NCBI GenBank assembly: GCA_025506515.1
Contig: CM046442.1
Coordinates: 14,809,687-14,873,686 of the forward strand
Origin: Flaveria trinervia
Lineage: Eukaryota; Streptophyta; Magnoliopsida; Asterales; Asteraceae
Direction of reading: 5' to 3'
Length of the DNA: 64,000 bases
Each line of letters opens with the position of its first letter. Position 1 is the first letter of the stretch. The translations under genes and the position numbers were made by a program. Of the stretch, positions 35,720-46,717 are shown piece by piece. Under the pieces are notes generated by a model. It searched no databases. It had not been told where the DNA came from and saw only the letters and a program-made list of their open reading frames with translations.

Positions 35720-36298
35720 GTAAAGACACACAAAATCAGGCACACAAGTGATGCACACATATTATCAATGCAACCATTATCCAGGGAAAATTTTACCCTG
35801 ATATTCAGATCAATTCCGGTACTCCTAACCCGGACAAAAAATGCCTAGACACGACAATGATAAACAAGAAACATAAATAATGGAGAGAAGGGAACAAGAA
35901 ATCCTCACAGCGGTTCCCTGTATCAGGGAGAAGACCAACCGAGCGACTAAGAATTGTAACCTTCACTTAGGGTTACAACCTTAGATAGAGAGAAAACCAG
36001 TCTCGATCAACTTCTTCCTTGCACCGTAAGATCCACAAATAACTTTGAGAGAGATTCTTCACGTTTGTCCTTTTAAGCAGAGACGATTCACACCGGTGAC
36101 CGTATATTTGTTGATGCATATCCAAACTCAAGAGCATCCACAAATCAGATTATCCGATTGTTTTTCCGGATAATGATACCGATTAGGGTTTGAGACAGAA
36201 ACCCTTAATCAATGATCAAGAGGGTAAATCGATCGAGAGTAACAGCGGAAGATCGTGATAACACCAGAAATCGAATCAACAATCGACCAGAGCCTTAA
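35720..36298 (-). mobile_element. Copia element, surviving internal leader
   Basis: About 580 bp between the family A 3' LTR and the Copia primer site. Read on the minus strand it looks like a 5' untranslated leader, with CTCTCTC and AACCCTAATC-like words. I see no gag or pol motif. The rest of the Copia interior is missing from the window. This is either a deletion tied to the family A insertions or a naturally short non-autonomous element. Confidence 0.65.
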
Positions 36299-36310
36299 GC
36301 TCTGATACCA
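36299..36310 (-). promoter_or_regulatory. primer binding site of the Copia element
   Basis: GCTCTGATACCA on the plus strand is TGGTATCAGAGC on the minus strand. It directly adjoins the LTR end TTTTTGACA. This fixes the element's orientation as minus. Confidence 0.92.
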
Positions 36311-36729
36311 TGTCAAAAATACAGAATAACTATGAAATCTCTCGAAGAACACAAACCCTAATCTCAAGAAACAATCAACTATTACAAGACAACCTTCAGA
36401 TCATCAATATAATGACCTAATAACAAAGACGTAAAGGATTATGAGAGCTATCATCAACACGATGACAAAGAACAAGATCATCCGAGAGAGAGCGATTGAG
36501 AGAGTTTGAGAGAGCACGTATTGAGGATGATCTCTGCAAACAAGGAACCTTCTATATATATCCGAACCCTAGAGCGAAGCCCATCAGCAACATAGAGCAA
36601 CAACATCAGCCCATCAACAACATAAAGCAGCAGCCGCCGCCCAAAGACCAGCCCAGTAACCTACACATAACCAAAGCCCAACAGAACAAGAACAAAACAA
36701 ACAAAGGATATTGAATTATATTCTTAACA
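36311..36729 (-). mobile_element. complete 5' LTR of the Copia element
   Basis: TGTCAAAAATACAG to ATTCTTAACA on the plus strand, 419 bp, followed by CTATG (36730-36734), which matches 12228-12232. A TATA-like CTATATATAT run lies at about 36552-36562. Its first 192 bp are repeated at 12233-12424. The 24.5 kb between the two Copia ends is almost all nested Ty3 DNA. Confidence 0.9.
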
Positions 36730-36734
36730 CTATG

Positions 36735-38382
36735 TGTATAGTAAATTATTGTGCAAATACAATACTATGGGATCATCTTTTTTACTTTTAAAAACATAAT
36801 ACAAACCGTGAAGAGTATAAAATGCAATTAGTTGACGTTAATTAGCTAGAATTAATCACTTAAACCTTATGTAATAAGTGCTCAATTAGACATTCACAAT
36901 TTCACATCTCATTACTCATCTTTACTATAACTACACTAAAAATATCAAATTTTCTTTCTACTTTTTAATTAAATAATATATTTTATAATTTTATTATTAT
37001 TTTTCTTTTACATCCACTTATAACCATTTTAAAAAATATTAAAAAATTCACAATGATTTGAACAATATTTACCCAAAATACAGATTAAACTGTAATATTT
37101 TTTAATTTTCTACTCATAACCATTTATAATCATACCATATAATATATGAAATACACTTACATCAATTTAAGGAAGGAACATGATGTGAATGTTTTTAGAT
37201 GTATTAGCCATATTAACATGAGCATTGCATCAATTTTATAAACTATAATCACAATAATTCCTCTAGTTTAAAATATATTAGATGTTTAATACAAAGTAAG
37301 GTTTTGAGTAAAGAAACTAAAAATAAGTACGGTCCGACAGACCCAACCAAACTCACCAGTTTAGTTTGCCATAAATAGAAACCATGGATGATCAAATTAA
37401 CAAAATAATAAATAAGCCAACAATTACTCATATACCATGCCATCACTAAAAGACTAATATTTCTCTTTCAAAATAGGTGAATTTGGTGGATCACCTTCAG
37501 GTGCCTTTATTAAAATGGTCCATATAGCACAGATATTTGACAATAACATATCATCCCTTCATATGAGTTTAATATTGTAATGTTCACATCACAATTGCAC
37601 AACTTGTCTTGTGTGTTTAATTTCATTCCATACTAAGTATTTAAAGTCTTAAATTCTATCACAAGTGGTCCTATGTCGCTATGCATGTTCAATGTCCAAG
37701 GTTGTGGTCCATTCGAAAGGCGTTTTATAGTGTGGGTGATCACAATGTTTTGTAGTTGGATGACTGTTCCAATAAGTTTAAGACGAGATGAAACCAGTAA
37801 AGCTTGATCAAACACAAAACGAAAGGCAGGTCTTTGTCAGGACACTGACACACCATAGCGCCATCGGTCGTGACATATAGTTAGAGATGCTAATGGTTTT
37901 GTTTTGTAGTTTTTATAATACTGTTTTTGAGTATAATTAGTTAATAGTCATTTATTGATGATAATGAGAGGAGCAAGTGGAGAGGCCCTAGCCAACAGTG
38001 AGTAATGAGGTATTAAGTAAAGAAGTAAAGAGTGTAGTGGTCAGAGATGATTACTAGGGCCGCAAGATTGCCCGTGATATGCAAGGGTGTTAAATGGCTT
38101 TGTTTGTCGGTTGAGGATGCGGCTTATACGAACACGAACTCAAAGATAATTTTGTACGTATGAATTCAGACACGCCATGAGTTTTTTTGGGTTTGATGTC
38201 AACACAATATGTTCTTCGTAAAATTATATTATGTTTTACTTTCTACTGTATTAATATTGTGATATTTGAACTTTACAGCAACACAAAGAAAAAAAAGTAC
38301 AAATGCATATGATAGTTGGCTTTTGTTGGCTTTAAAATGCTTATTTCATTTTTCTAATTTAGAAAGAAAAGTAGTTTTTTAC
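36735..38382. other. intergenic, no gene seen
   Basis: AT-rich DNA with only short frames lacking recognisable content. The word TAAATAG and poly-A/T runs are frequent. I found no match to other parts of the window. Confidence 0.5.
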
Positions 38383-38893
38383 GCACTGTGTGTTGCGCGG
38401 CATCATACGTGGTGTGATAAAGTTTAAAATACAATTGACCTGACTCGTCTTCGAATAAAATTTTTGTTGAAGCGTAAAGTAGTTCGAATTTATACCATCA
38501 AATGAAAACATGTTATATTTGGCATGAATCCAAACAAAATTTACATCAAAACGTAGACCAACTCAAAACGTATATAAAAATAAGCATCTGTGTGGTGTCG
38601 TATGTGGTATGATAAAGTATATGCTACAATCCAACTTGTTTCCAAACTAAATTTATGTCGAAACATAAAGTAAATCGAATTTATACCATCGAATCAAACA
38701 TATTATATTTGATCCTAAACGTTCCAAACAACATTTACATTTAAAAGTATACCAACTCAAAACATACTTAAATTTAAGCACGACATCGTTTTATAGTTGA
38801 CCCGGCTTATTTCCAAACAAATTTTATGTTAGAACGTAGACGAACTTGAATTTATACCGACACAAACATATACATAAGAACGTAAGAGATTTG
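38383..38893. repeat. degenerate tandem repeat, about 2.6 units of 190-200 bp
   Basis: Units start at 38383, 38584 and 38778 (GCACTGTG, GCATCTGTG, GCACGACAT). Shared words include GGTRTGATAAAGT, CGAATTTATACCATC and ACCAACTCAAAAC. The third unit is truncated. Similar words (GAACGTAGAC, CGAAACATAAA) recur at 40780-40990, suggesting both belong to one decayed, possibly Helitron-related, family. Confidence 0.65.
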
Positions 38894-40646
38894 TTTTATT
38901 AAGAAAATATGTACAGGAGGTAAACTCAAAACCTTTAAAACTTGAGAGGGTCAAAATGACATTTTTAAACTTATTAGAAATTAAAAGGGTTAAAAATATA
39001 AAATTCTAAAGTTGAGTCATGAAAATTTACCGATGAAAATAGTTACCGGCCTTTATTTTTAAGGTAGTAATAATATTAGAATAAAATATTGTTTGAAGAG
39101 TAAAAACATAAAAACTCAAGAAAAAAATGTTGGACGCAAAGTGAAAAAAGTGAAAAGGTAGTAGTTGATTAATTTGACCAACATGGATATTGTACATGTA
39201 TGCACATGCTTTAAAACATTTGATCCATTGTACATGTTTTTGAACAATATGTCCCATTCGTATTTAGCTTTGTTCCAATCCTTTGACATATTCGTAATAA
39301 GTTATATGTTTTTGGCTTGTTTGGCGCGTTTACGTATACATACAAGTAAGCCGAATTGAACACCAAAACTACGAAAGCCAAAAGTGCAACCAATAACCGC
39401 AAAATCTTTAGGAACTTTTAGACAAAATAGTGACGTGTATTGTCGAACAAATCATCGCTAGTAGTCATTTTTAATGGAAAACTTTGTTGGGGAAGTTTAC
39501 TCATGAATGTCTAGAAAATAAGCAAATTAGCTGCAAAATCTTTCCAAAAGAAAAGAACTGTTTTTAGCTAGAAAGAAACTCACAATGCAACTCTACCAAA
39601 ACTAAATATAAAAACTTAACCATGTGATCGAATTATGCAGACCAGAAGGTATTATTTTACTTTTTTTAGATCAAATTATCCTTTTGACAATATATAAATG
39701 TATCATGATTTAATAGTATAATTTAACAAGTTTAAATACATCAAAAGATAATTATAAGAATTAACTATAATAAAACAACCCAAGGGCCTCCTTTGGCCCA
39801 ATTAATCTAGAAATTGGGACATAAATGGTTAACACAAAGTTTAAAGTTCAAATAAACATCAACTCGAATCATGATAGTTTGAGAATTAGTCTCTCTAAAA
39901 TCAAGTAATCAACAAAAACCTTGTAGTCTCCAACAAACAACAATTCAGCGAACCTATAATTGATGAACAAGTAATCAACAGAAACTTTTGACAATTAATG
40001 AAAAATATTCAAAAAAAACTGTTAAAAACCTTGAATAAACCAATCTTTGAAAGTTAAAATCAACATAGAACATTCTAACAATGAACAACAATTCAACATA
40101 CAACACTCAAATTTCAACAATGAACAAATCTTTGATTTAGGATGAAATCGACTGTCCAACTGAAAACCCTGACAATGGATTTAATTCACAATGTTCGGTT
40201 GAATAAACAAACCAGAAACAAGAATCATGAGAGAAATAATTGAATGAGAATTCCATTTAAGCAAAACACAAACAACGGCTTGTAGACATAACATAATTTT
40301 ATACAAGTTGCAATAATATGATGGATAATCAAATAAACAACATAATAGCAGAAAAAATAAATTGAAAAACTGATGATAAAACTCATGAGAATAAATAGTA
40401 ACAAATGACGAAAATATTAAATCTGAAAGAAAGCACAAATAGCAATCAAAATTATTATATCTTAGATTTATACCCAAATTCCAGTCAAACCACTAATTTC
40501 TAAAAGTGTTCAGTTTGGTTTTTTCTGGTTTGCTCATTGAATTTGACAAAAGTACGGCTATCAGGTATTTATTTTTATCTGCGATAAAAGTTTTATTTAA
40601 AAGTAAACTGGGTCAAAAATAATCTTTTTTTTTACTTTTAAATTCA
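38894..40646. other. intergenic, no gene seen
   Basis: Low-GC DNA. Short frames on both strands (for example 39165-39359 and 40181-40477) have no recognisable domain or codon pattern. I consider them chance. Confidence 0.5.
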
Positions 40647-41000
40647 ACTAGTATTAAGCTCTCGCGTTACGACGGGGACGTAAAACCGTGTCAAGTAGCA
40701 CCAATGACATACTACCGCCAATAACCACCAATAATGAAAAAACTCGTATCAAAAAATAAATAAAAGACGAAAAATAAACTGAACGAAAAGTAGACGTAAA
40801 CACGTTGAACCACGCAGACGAAACATAAACGTGGAACGAAAAGTAGGCGAAACGTAAAACATATAAAATAATAAATAAGTCGACCTAGGACCAACGCGTT
40901 ATGACGGGGCCGTTAAACGTGGAAAAAATAAGCGTACAAATGTCGAACCACACACATACAGTGCGGCGTGTTAACTTGCAACATTTAGACCGAAACGTAA
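40647..41000 (-). mobile_element. Helitron-like 3' terminus and adjacent body
   Basis: On the minus strand the sequence runs GTCGTAACGCGAGAGCTTAA and then ATACTAGT, with T as the next base. A GC-rich partly palindromic segment followed by CTAGT and a host T is the usual Helitron 3' end. Downstream (40780-40990) are GC-richer words such as AACGCGTTATGACGGGG, a diverged echo of the terminus. The 5' TC end was not located. Confidence 0.45.
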
Positions 41001-41964
41001 AACACAAAATTTGTAAATATGAAAAGTATTATTGGCCAAATTAGAAAGTAAAAATTGTTGGGGCTAAATTGTCAAAAATATAAATGTATAGGGTCAAAAC
41101 AGAAAAATTAAAGATTAAAAAAAAAAGAAAAAAGATGGATACAACCCTTTCGAGCATATTGTACCACCCATGATACACACGAAAATTAATAATTAGTATA
41201 TATATAATGTGGTATGTCTTGATGTTCATATATATTATATTCTTTTGACGTGTTTACTTTTATTACCAAACTTTTGATTACTTTTATTTGAAACTTAGTT
41301 GTGTCACATTTGTTCAAAACTGACTTGCATTAATATGTTTTTAATTTTTTAACTTTTACATACAATATTGTTTTACTTTTTTAATCTTTATGAAGTTGTG
41401 GATAATATATTGTGATTTGATTATTTTTATTTGCGTTTTAGGAAAAAACTACCGGAAGGCAAGGCAATAACTCACTACTCACTGGTGGATCCTTATGCGT
41501 ATCTTCATGGAAAATGATAGAAAGTGGTATGGTAAAGGTATTTTCTAAGTGAAAGTTCTGAAACATCTATAGATGTTAAAGGTTTGAGCAGTGTTTAAAT
41601 ATGACATAATAATCAGAATTAACATGTTAGATTATCGAGTGTATCAGTTGTCGTTCTAAAAAATATAAATACTAAGACATGTAGTCATGATAGACTGTTT
41701 TTTTCCTCTGTTGAATTGATTTTCATAGAGAGGATGTAAGAAGTAAAATAAGAAAAAGAATAAAAAATTAACTATATCACAGTCAAAACGCGTATATTAT
41801 TACCTTTTCACTGGCTTTTCAGACAGATCAGTAAGTTCTGGTACTAGAATATCTATCTACTGATTAATCTTTTGTTTCTTGTTTGGATCGGTTAATAATC
41901 ATACTAAATGCGTTTGAATTTATGACCTACATCTTAAATTCAAAACATATGATCTATATATATG

Positions 41965-42012
<48 letters not shown>

Positions 42013-42686
42013 AATATATATATATATATATCACAAGAAAAGTTATATATCGAAGTCACCATCCCAAAATCGCTATAAGGTCAGTCGATCTTTAGTATTA
42101 TATATTTTATATAAAAAGAAAAGAAAAACCTGAGGAGTAACTAATTGTGACCTTTACAATTTTAAAGTTCATATGGTTTAGTTGTAACCAACTTATTACT
42201 TAGTTTAATAGTAGATTTAGTGAGCTTATGATTATACGGTTAAAAAAAACTAAGCGACTACTTAAAGATTTATATAACTCTCTTAAATACTTGATATGAT
42301 CCAGAAGTTCATATGAAGTTTTGAACTATACATCAAGAAATTTGTGTAGACGTCTAATAATCCACTTGTAAAATTATGTCTTATAAGTTAATGAAACCTA
42401 ATATTTATCATATATAACATAATTGAAGGTATGTTTTAATTAATACACCTAAACTTGTATTATAAGATTTACACTCATACCATTTTCATACCTAAATTTG
42501 TATTTATACGATTTAAACTCATACCATTTTCATAAAAAAACAATCATCAATACACCTAATATGACTTTCTAACTACCAGACAACCAGTATAATATATTAG
42601 AATTTAGAACACCCTTTACTTGATCTTATTTGGAATGAATGAGACCATGAATGTATATAGAGAACCAATTAATCTTACAAATCTGA
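41001..42686. other. intergenic, downstream side of the MYB gene
   Basis: AT-rich, no gene. It includes a long (TA)n microsatellite at 41973-42031 and poly-A runs near 42685-42720, just beyond the MYB stop codon on the minus strand. The MYB polyadenylation region should lie here, but I could not single out a signal. Confidence 0.5.
41973..42031. repeat. (TA)n microsatellite
   Basis: Almost uninterrupted TA repeat with one TTA and one ATAAT break. It could extrude as a cruciform and is likely polymorphic. Confidence 0.95.
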
Positions 42687-42721
42687 ATAGAAAAAAAAAA
42701 TAAAAAAGAAAAAAAAAAACC

Positions 42722-43950
42722 CTAAGAAAGAAGCCATGCGATCATTGCATCTTGCTTCTTCACATCAACCCTTAGTTCTTCCATTGGATTCTCCCATGGC
42801 CAGGATTTCATAATATCATCTTCTTCATCACCACCCAACCCCACCATGCTACCACCACCTTCAAAATCCCACTCACAGCCCAAGTCAACCACATGGTTTA
42901 CTTGACTACCGTCATTGCTTGAAGAGCTTGAAGAATTCATATTATTAATCACATTATCATCTTCATCGGTTAGAACTAACATCTCAGTTGGATCCATTAA
43001 CAGACTCTCGTCGTAAAAGCAATCGTCTAATTCGTTCTCTTTCTTCCCACCGGATGTACAAGAATCATGCATTGGTACTCCCCCGCTAGCCGTGGTGGTT
43101 GAAGGATTCATGTTACTTTGTATTTCTGATGATGGTGTGGAGGGCTTCTTACGTGGTTTCTTGATCTTCATGGTGGAGGTCCAGCGTTTGGTGGGAATTG
43201 TAGAGGAGGAGGGGATGATTTTCCGACTCAAATGTGAGTTCCAGTAATTTTTTATTTCGTTGTCTGTTCTTCCAGTTAAATGGGCAGCTATCAACGACCA
43301 CCTGCAACAAAAAGTTAAATGCAATTACTCCTTGCACTATATGTTATCGTTTTATAACTGCTTAAAATCTACTTTTATTAATCATTTATATATGCTTAAA
43401 GGCATTTTCAAAATTGGTTGTCTAAAATACTTTTCAAGATATTAGATTAAGAAGATATTTATTAGTCATATGCATGTGCATTCCTTTTTATTGGAAAGAG
43501 GTAATACTCGCTCTCATTTTATATTAATAAAATTACATTGGGTACGTTTGTTTATTTGTTTATATATAATTATATATAGGAAATCGAGAAAACCTGTTAC
43601 CAAACGAGGCATGCAACTTAACAATGGTGTCTTCTTCCTCAACAGATATATTTCCTCTTTTAATATCAGATCTCAAGTAGTTTATCCATCTCAACCTGCA
43701 ACTCTTTCCGCACCTCAGCAATCCTATCAACATTTTACATCGTCAGAAAAACATTCAAAACTGAAATACATTGATCACAACTGGGTAACAAGACTAATAA
43801 ACTGCACACTGAATTACCAGCATTTTTTGGCAATGATCTCCAAGAACCTTCGCCGTGAACCCGAATGTAATTCGACAAGATCTGGTCCTCTTCCGCGGTC
43901 CACCGGCCCCTTCGCAACCCGACTTTCTCACAACATGGAGCTCTACCCAT
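42722..43950 (-). CDS. R2R3-MYB transcription factor, subgroup 7-like (flavonol regulator type)
   Basis: Three exons: 43950-43818, 43723-43594 and 43301-42722, 280 residues. Introns of 94 and 292 bp have GT..AG ends and sit at the two positions conserved in plant R2R3-MYBs (inside Gly45 and Arg88). I chose the ATG at 43950 (MGRAPCCEKVG), the family-typical start; an ATG six bases upstream adds Met-Ile. R2 carries Trp 17, 37 and 57; R3 carries Ile 70, Trp 89 and 108. The SWRSLPKNAG, RWINYLRSD and GRTDNEIKNYWNSHLSRK blocks resemble MYB11/12/111 and maize P1, nuclear activators of flavonol or phlobaphene genes. The tail has KPRKKPS, a Ser run, acidic patches and final AWLLS, similar to the W-LLS subgroup 7 end. 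The bHLH-binding signature of R3 is absent. The frame is intact. Target pathway is inferred from family only. Confidence 0.9.
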
Positions 43951-44110
43951 GATCAAAACCTATGTTTTGAAGAAAGTTGTATTGATTGCATGCATAGTGA
44001 AGTGGTGTTGTGATATATCGTTGCATTAAAAAGAGAAAACGATGATGGGGCAAGAAGTGTGTATGGTGGATTGTTTTGCCACGTGGATATTATAAATGAG
44101 TGTGACCAAC
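43951..44110 (-). promoter_or_regulatory. putative MYB promoter with G-box
   Basis: Read towards the gene there is CACGTG (44080-44085, palindromic G-box) and then a TATA-like GATATATC (about 44011-44018), about 62 bp before the start codon. G-boxes bind bZIP and bHLH factors such as HY5. Light regulation would fit flavonol MYBs but is only suggested. A second AT-rich TTATAAT (44089-44095) lies upstream of the G-box. Confidence 0.35.
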
Positions 44111-44327
44111 TCTCTTGTCGTGGCTTTTCCTCCTTCGAGTACTCTTCAAGTTTCTTCCTCATTCGACTTATTATTTTTCTCTCTTTTAATTTAAGTTAAA
44201 GAAAAGCTTTCATTAGCAGTTTAATTAGTTAGAATATTCGGTTTTAAACCTGTTCGAAAGGTCCGACCAGAATATTAAAAAGGCGTCTGGCGTCCCACAA
44301 TACTTTTATTAGAGTTTTATTTATTTA

Positions 44328-44361
44328 ACTAGTTTTAGTAAACCCGTGTGATACTCGGGTT
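44328..44361 (-). mobile_element. Helitron-like 3' end 1
   Basis: On the minus strand a hairpin CCCGAGTATCACACGGG is followed, after about ten bases, by CTAGT and then T. This matches the Helitron 3' hairpin plus CTRRT rule. The element body would extend to higher coordinates. It lies about 380 bp upstream of the MYB start codon. Confidence 0.55.
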
Positions 44362-44701
44362 GAATAAATAAAATATAAATATAATAAATTTGTTAATTAT
44401 AAAATAATATTATTAATAATTAAAATAAATATTTAATAAAAAAGAAACGATAAAATTTTGATAAGAATTATTATAGTATTAACACGTAACATCTTATTTA
44501 CTTTTTTTATTAAAGTCGGAAATTTTTTTTATGAATTCCATTAACTATTATGCAACTACCATATGCTGCCTTCCACTATGGTCATGCGGTCTCTACATCG
44601 ACACATTTATGAGGCGGCTCACTTTTGAGGTTTTGTCCCCTAGTGAATATTATTATTGCAACCGTCATCACTGGATTTGTGTTATTTCTTTTTTATTAAC
44701 T

Positions 44702-44731
44702 ACTGGTATAGTATACCGTGTAATACACGGT
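44702..44731 (-). mobile_element. Helitron-like 3' end 2 (degenerate)
   Basis: ACCGTGTAATACACGGT (44715-44731) is a near-perfect 8-bp stem with a one-base centre. On the minus strand it is followed by ATACTATACCAGT, where CCAGT replaces the consensus CTAGT. It has the same layout as the end at 44328, 374 bp away and in the same orientation. Confidence 0.45.
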
Positions 44732-45569
44732 TAATTAAATAATATATGAAATAATTTATAGTAAAATTTTAAAAATTATAAATGATATTTGTAAATAAGA
44801 TATGATTGAGTTAGAGATAAATAAATAGTTCAAGTAAAAACAACAATAATATCATTTTAAAATTCATTTTATACGATTGTGTTTTTTTATTTGTTTTCTT
44901 AAACATTCTGTTTTTATTTTATTTTATTTAAAAAAATAATTATGTTATGAAACTTAGAAAAAATGGCAATAAAATACTTCATATTTAAAAAATTTTGTGT
45001 CATATATTTTTAAAGTGTATTTTTCAGTATAATATCAAGTTTCTAAAAATTTAAAATATCAAACTTTTTTATTTAAATAATATAATTAATTAATATATAT
45101 AATTTTATTATTTATTAGAAAAGAGATACGAAAAAAATAAAAATAAAAATGCTTAATATGTTTACATGTGGCATGAAAAAATATTTTTTATTATAGATAA
45201 TAGATCGCATATTATTGTTTGTGTTAATTGTTATTGTTAATTCAAATGAAATAACCATGATGGATGATGTTGGCTAAGGAGTTTTCCTCGTCTCTAACGA
45301 TTGTTATGGTAAGTAATGGATCTAGAATTTTTCGTCAGTGAAGTTACAATTTAATAGGTGAAGTTACAATACGTCATCTCATAATGGGTTGGGCTAGTTA
45401 AACAATTTAATTAGTTATGAAACTCCGAATTCATAAATCCATGAATCAAGAGTTTACATCATTGATATTTGTAAACTGTAGTTTATAAATGAAAATATAA
45501 TATTAAAAGATTTATGTCAGAACGGATCAAACCGAATGTGCAATGATAAATCTTTCTTAAAACTAAGGA
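44732..45569. other. no gene seen
   Basis: Very AT-rich DNA, plausibly the body of the Helitron-like elements. No helicase or other coding motif is visible, so any such element would be non-autonomous. Confidence 0.45.
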
Positions 45570-45735
45570 TATACAAAAAATTCGTGGCTCGAATTTCGCT
45601 CAAGAAAAGCTTGAAAAAAGCTCGTATCTAAACGAGCCGACTCGGCTCGGCTCGAATTCTAAACACGCCGAACTCGAGCCGGGGTTATCTCAGTTCGAGC
45701 TCGGTTCGTGGTTCAGTTCGTAGCTCGGTGCACAT
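45570..45735. repeat. GGCTCG-rich segment, possible hAT end fragment
   Basis: Repeated GCTCG, CGAGC and CTCGAA words in both orientations stand out from AT-rich flanks. Such clusters occur in subterminal parts of plant hAT elements, and a TAA-type microsatellite follows at 45765-45800, as at the right end of the hAT element near 11060. No terminal repeat or duplication could be assigned. Confidence 0.35.
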
Positions 45736-45739
45736 AATA

Positions 45740-45801
45740 TGTGTGTGTGTGTATATATATATAGTATAATAATAATAACAATAATAATAATAATAATAAA
45801 T
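45740..45801. repeat. compound (GT)n(AT)n(AAT)n microsatellite
   Basis: TGTGTGTG, then TATATATA, then AATAATAAC-type repeats in a row. Confidence 0.9.
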
Positions 45802-45925
45802 ACTATTATTATGATTATTATTTTTATATTAGGATTTTAAAAAGGTTTTCTTAAAAATAAAAATGAATTTTTTAGAAACATTAAGTATTTTATTTAAAAA
45901 ATATATAATTTGATAGTAAATTGTT

Positions 45926-46692
45926 TGTTAGGACCGTTTCGGTACGGAGTACTAACTAATTTACGTGTACACCAAACCGAGTAGTTCGAAATCCTATTTG
46001 ATGACGATCCAATCAGTGAGAACGCAAGTATAATCGATCTAAGAATAAAACTAAACGTTAAGAACGATTTTAGGATGATCAACTGCGATCTATGAATTTG
46101 GAACAGGTTATCTTAGGTCTCTGGACGGCTAGGGTACGATTTAGTGCATAAGGATTCGAATTGTTACGTTTTTCCACGAATTAAGTGGTATTTATAGGTT
46201 ATGGTTTTCCATTCGTGCGACTGAACCATTTGCATGGTTCAGTCGTACGACTAAAGCATGCGGTTGATCCATTCGCACGACTGAAGATCCAGTTGTGCGA
46301 CTGAGTCAATCTCATGTTACACTCGTGCGACTGATCCAGTCTCTTGGTCTAGTCGTGCGACTGATCCAGTCTCCTGGTCCAGTCGTGCGACTTGTTCATT
46401 AGCATGAAGTATTCATGCGTATGGTCCATTAGCATGGTCCATTCGCATGAGAAGTTCACACGATTAAGTTTAAACACGTTTTTCAATCATTATTGAAAAA
46501 GAACTATGTAAACAACCACCAACCTATATAGTTAGTTCAATATGCGTTATTACACAATAATCAATGAAATATTAAACATTTTAAGCATCACAAACACATT
46601 ACATTTCATTCATACCCATTCTGTTACATATATGTAAGACATAAAAGACATTTTACATTTAAGCTCCTAAACTACGTACACATGTATCTACA
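45926..46692 (-). mobile_element. 3' LTR of a Copia-type element carrying the additional ORF
   Basis: On the minus strand it begins TGTAGATACATG directly after a polypurine tract and ends GGTCCTAACA (767 bp). A TATA box CTATAAATA sits at 46190-46198. Just upstream in the transcription sense (46205-46460) is a cluster of TCGTGCGACTGA-type words, including the palindrome AGTCGTACGACT at 46241-46252. The matching 5' LTR is not in the window. Confidence 0.72.
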
Positions 46693-46706
46693 AACTCCCC
46701 CTTGGA
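46693..46706 (-). promoter_or_regulatory. polypurine tract of the Copia-type element
   Basis: CCAAGGGGGAGTT on the minus strand, the typical Copia plus-strand primer. It lies about 10 bases after the stop of the additional ORF and directly before the LTR. Confidence 0.8.
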
Positions 46707-46717
46707 CCTAGTTTACT

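Noticed and set aside
43260..43952. Plus-strand frames opposite the MYB gene
   Set aside because: They cross the MYB exons and introns in antisense and carry no motif of their own.
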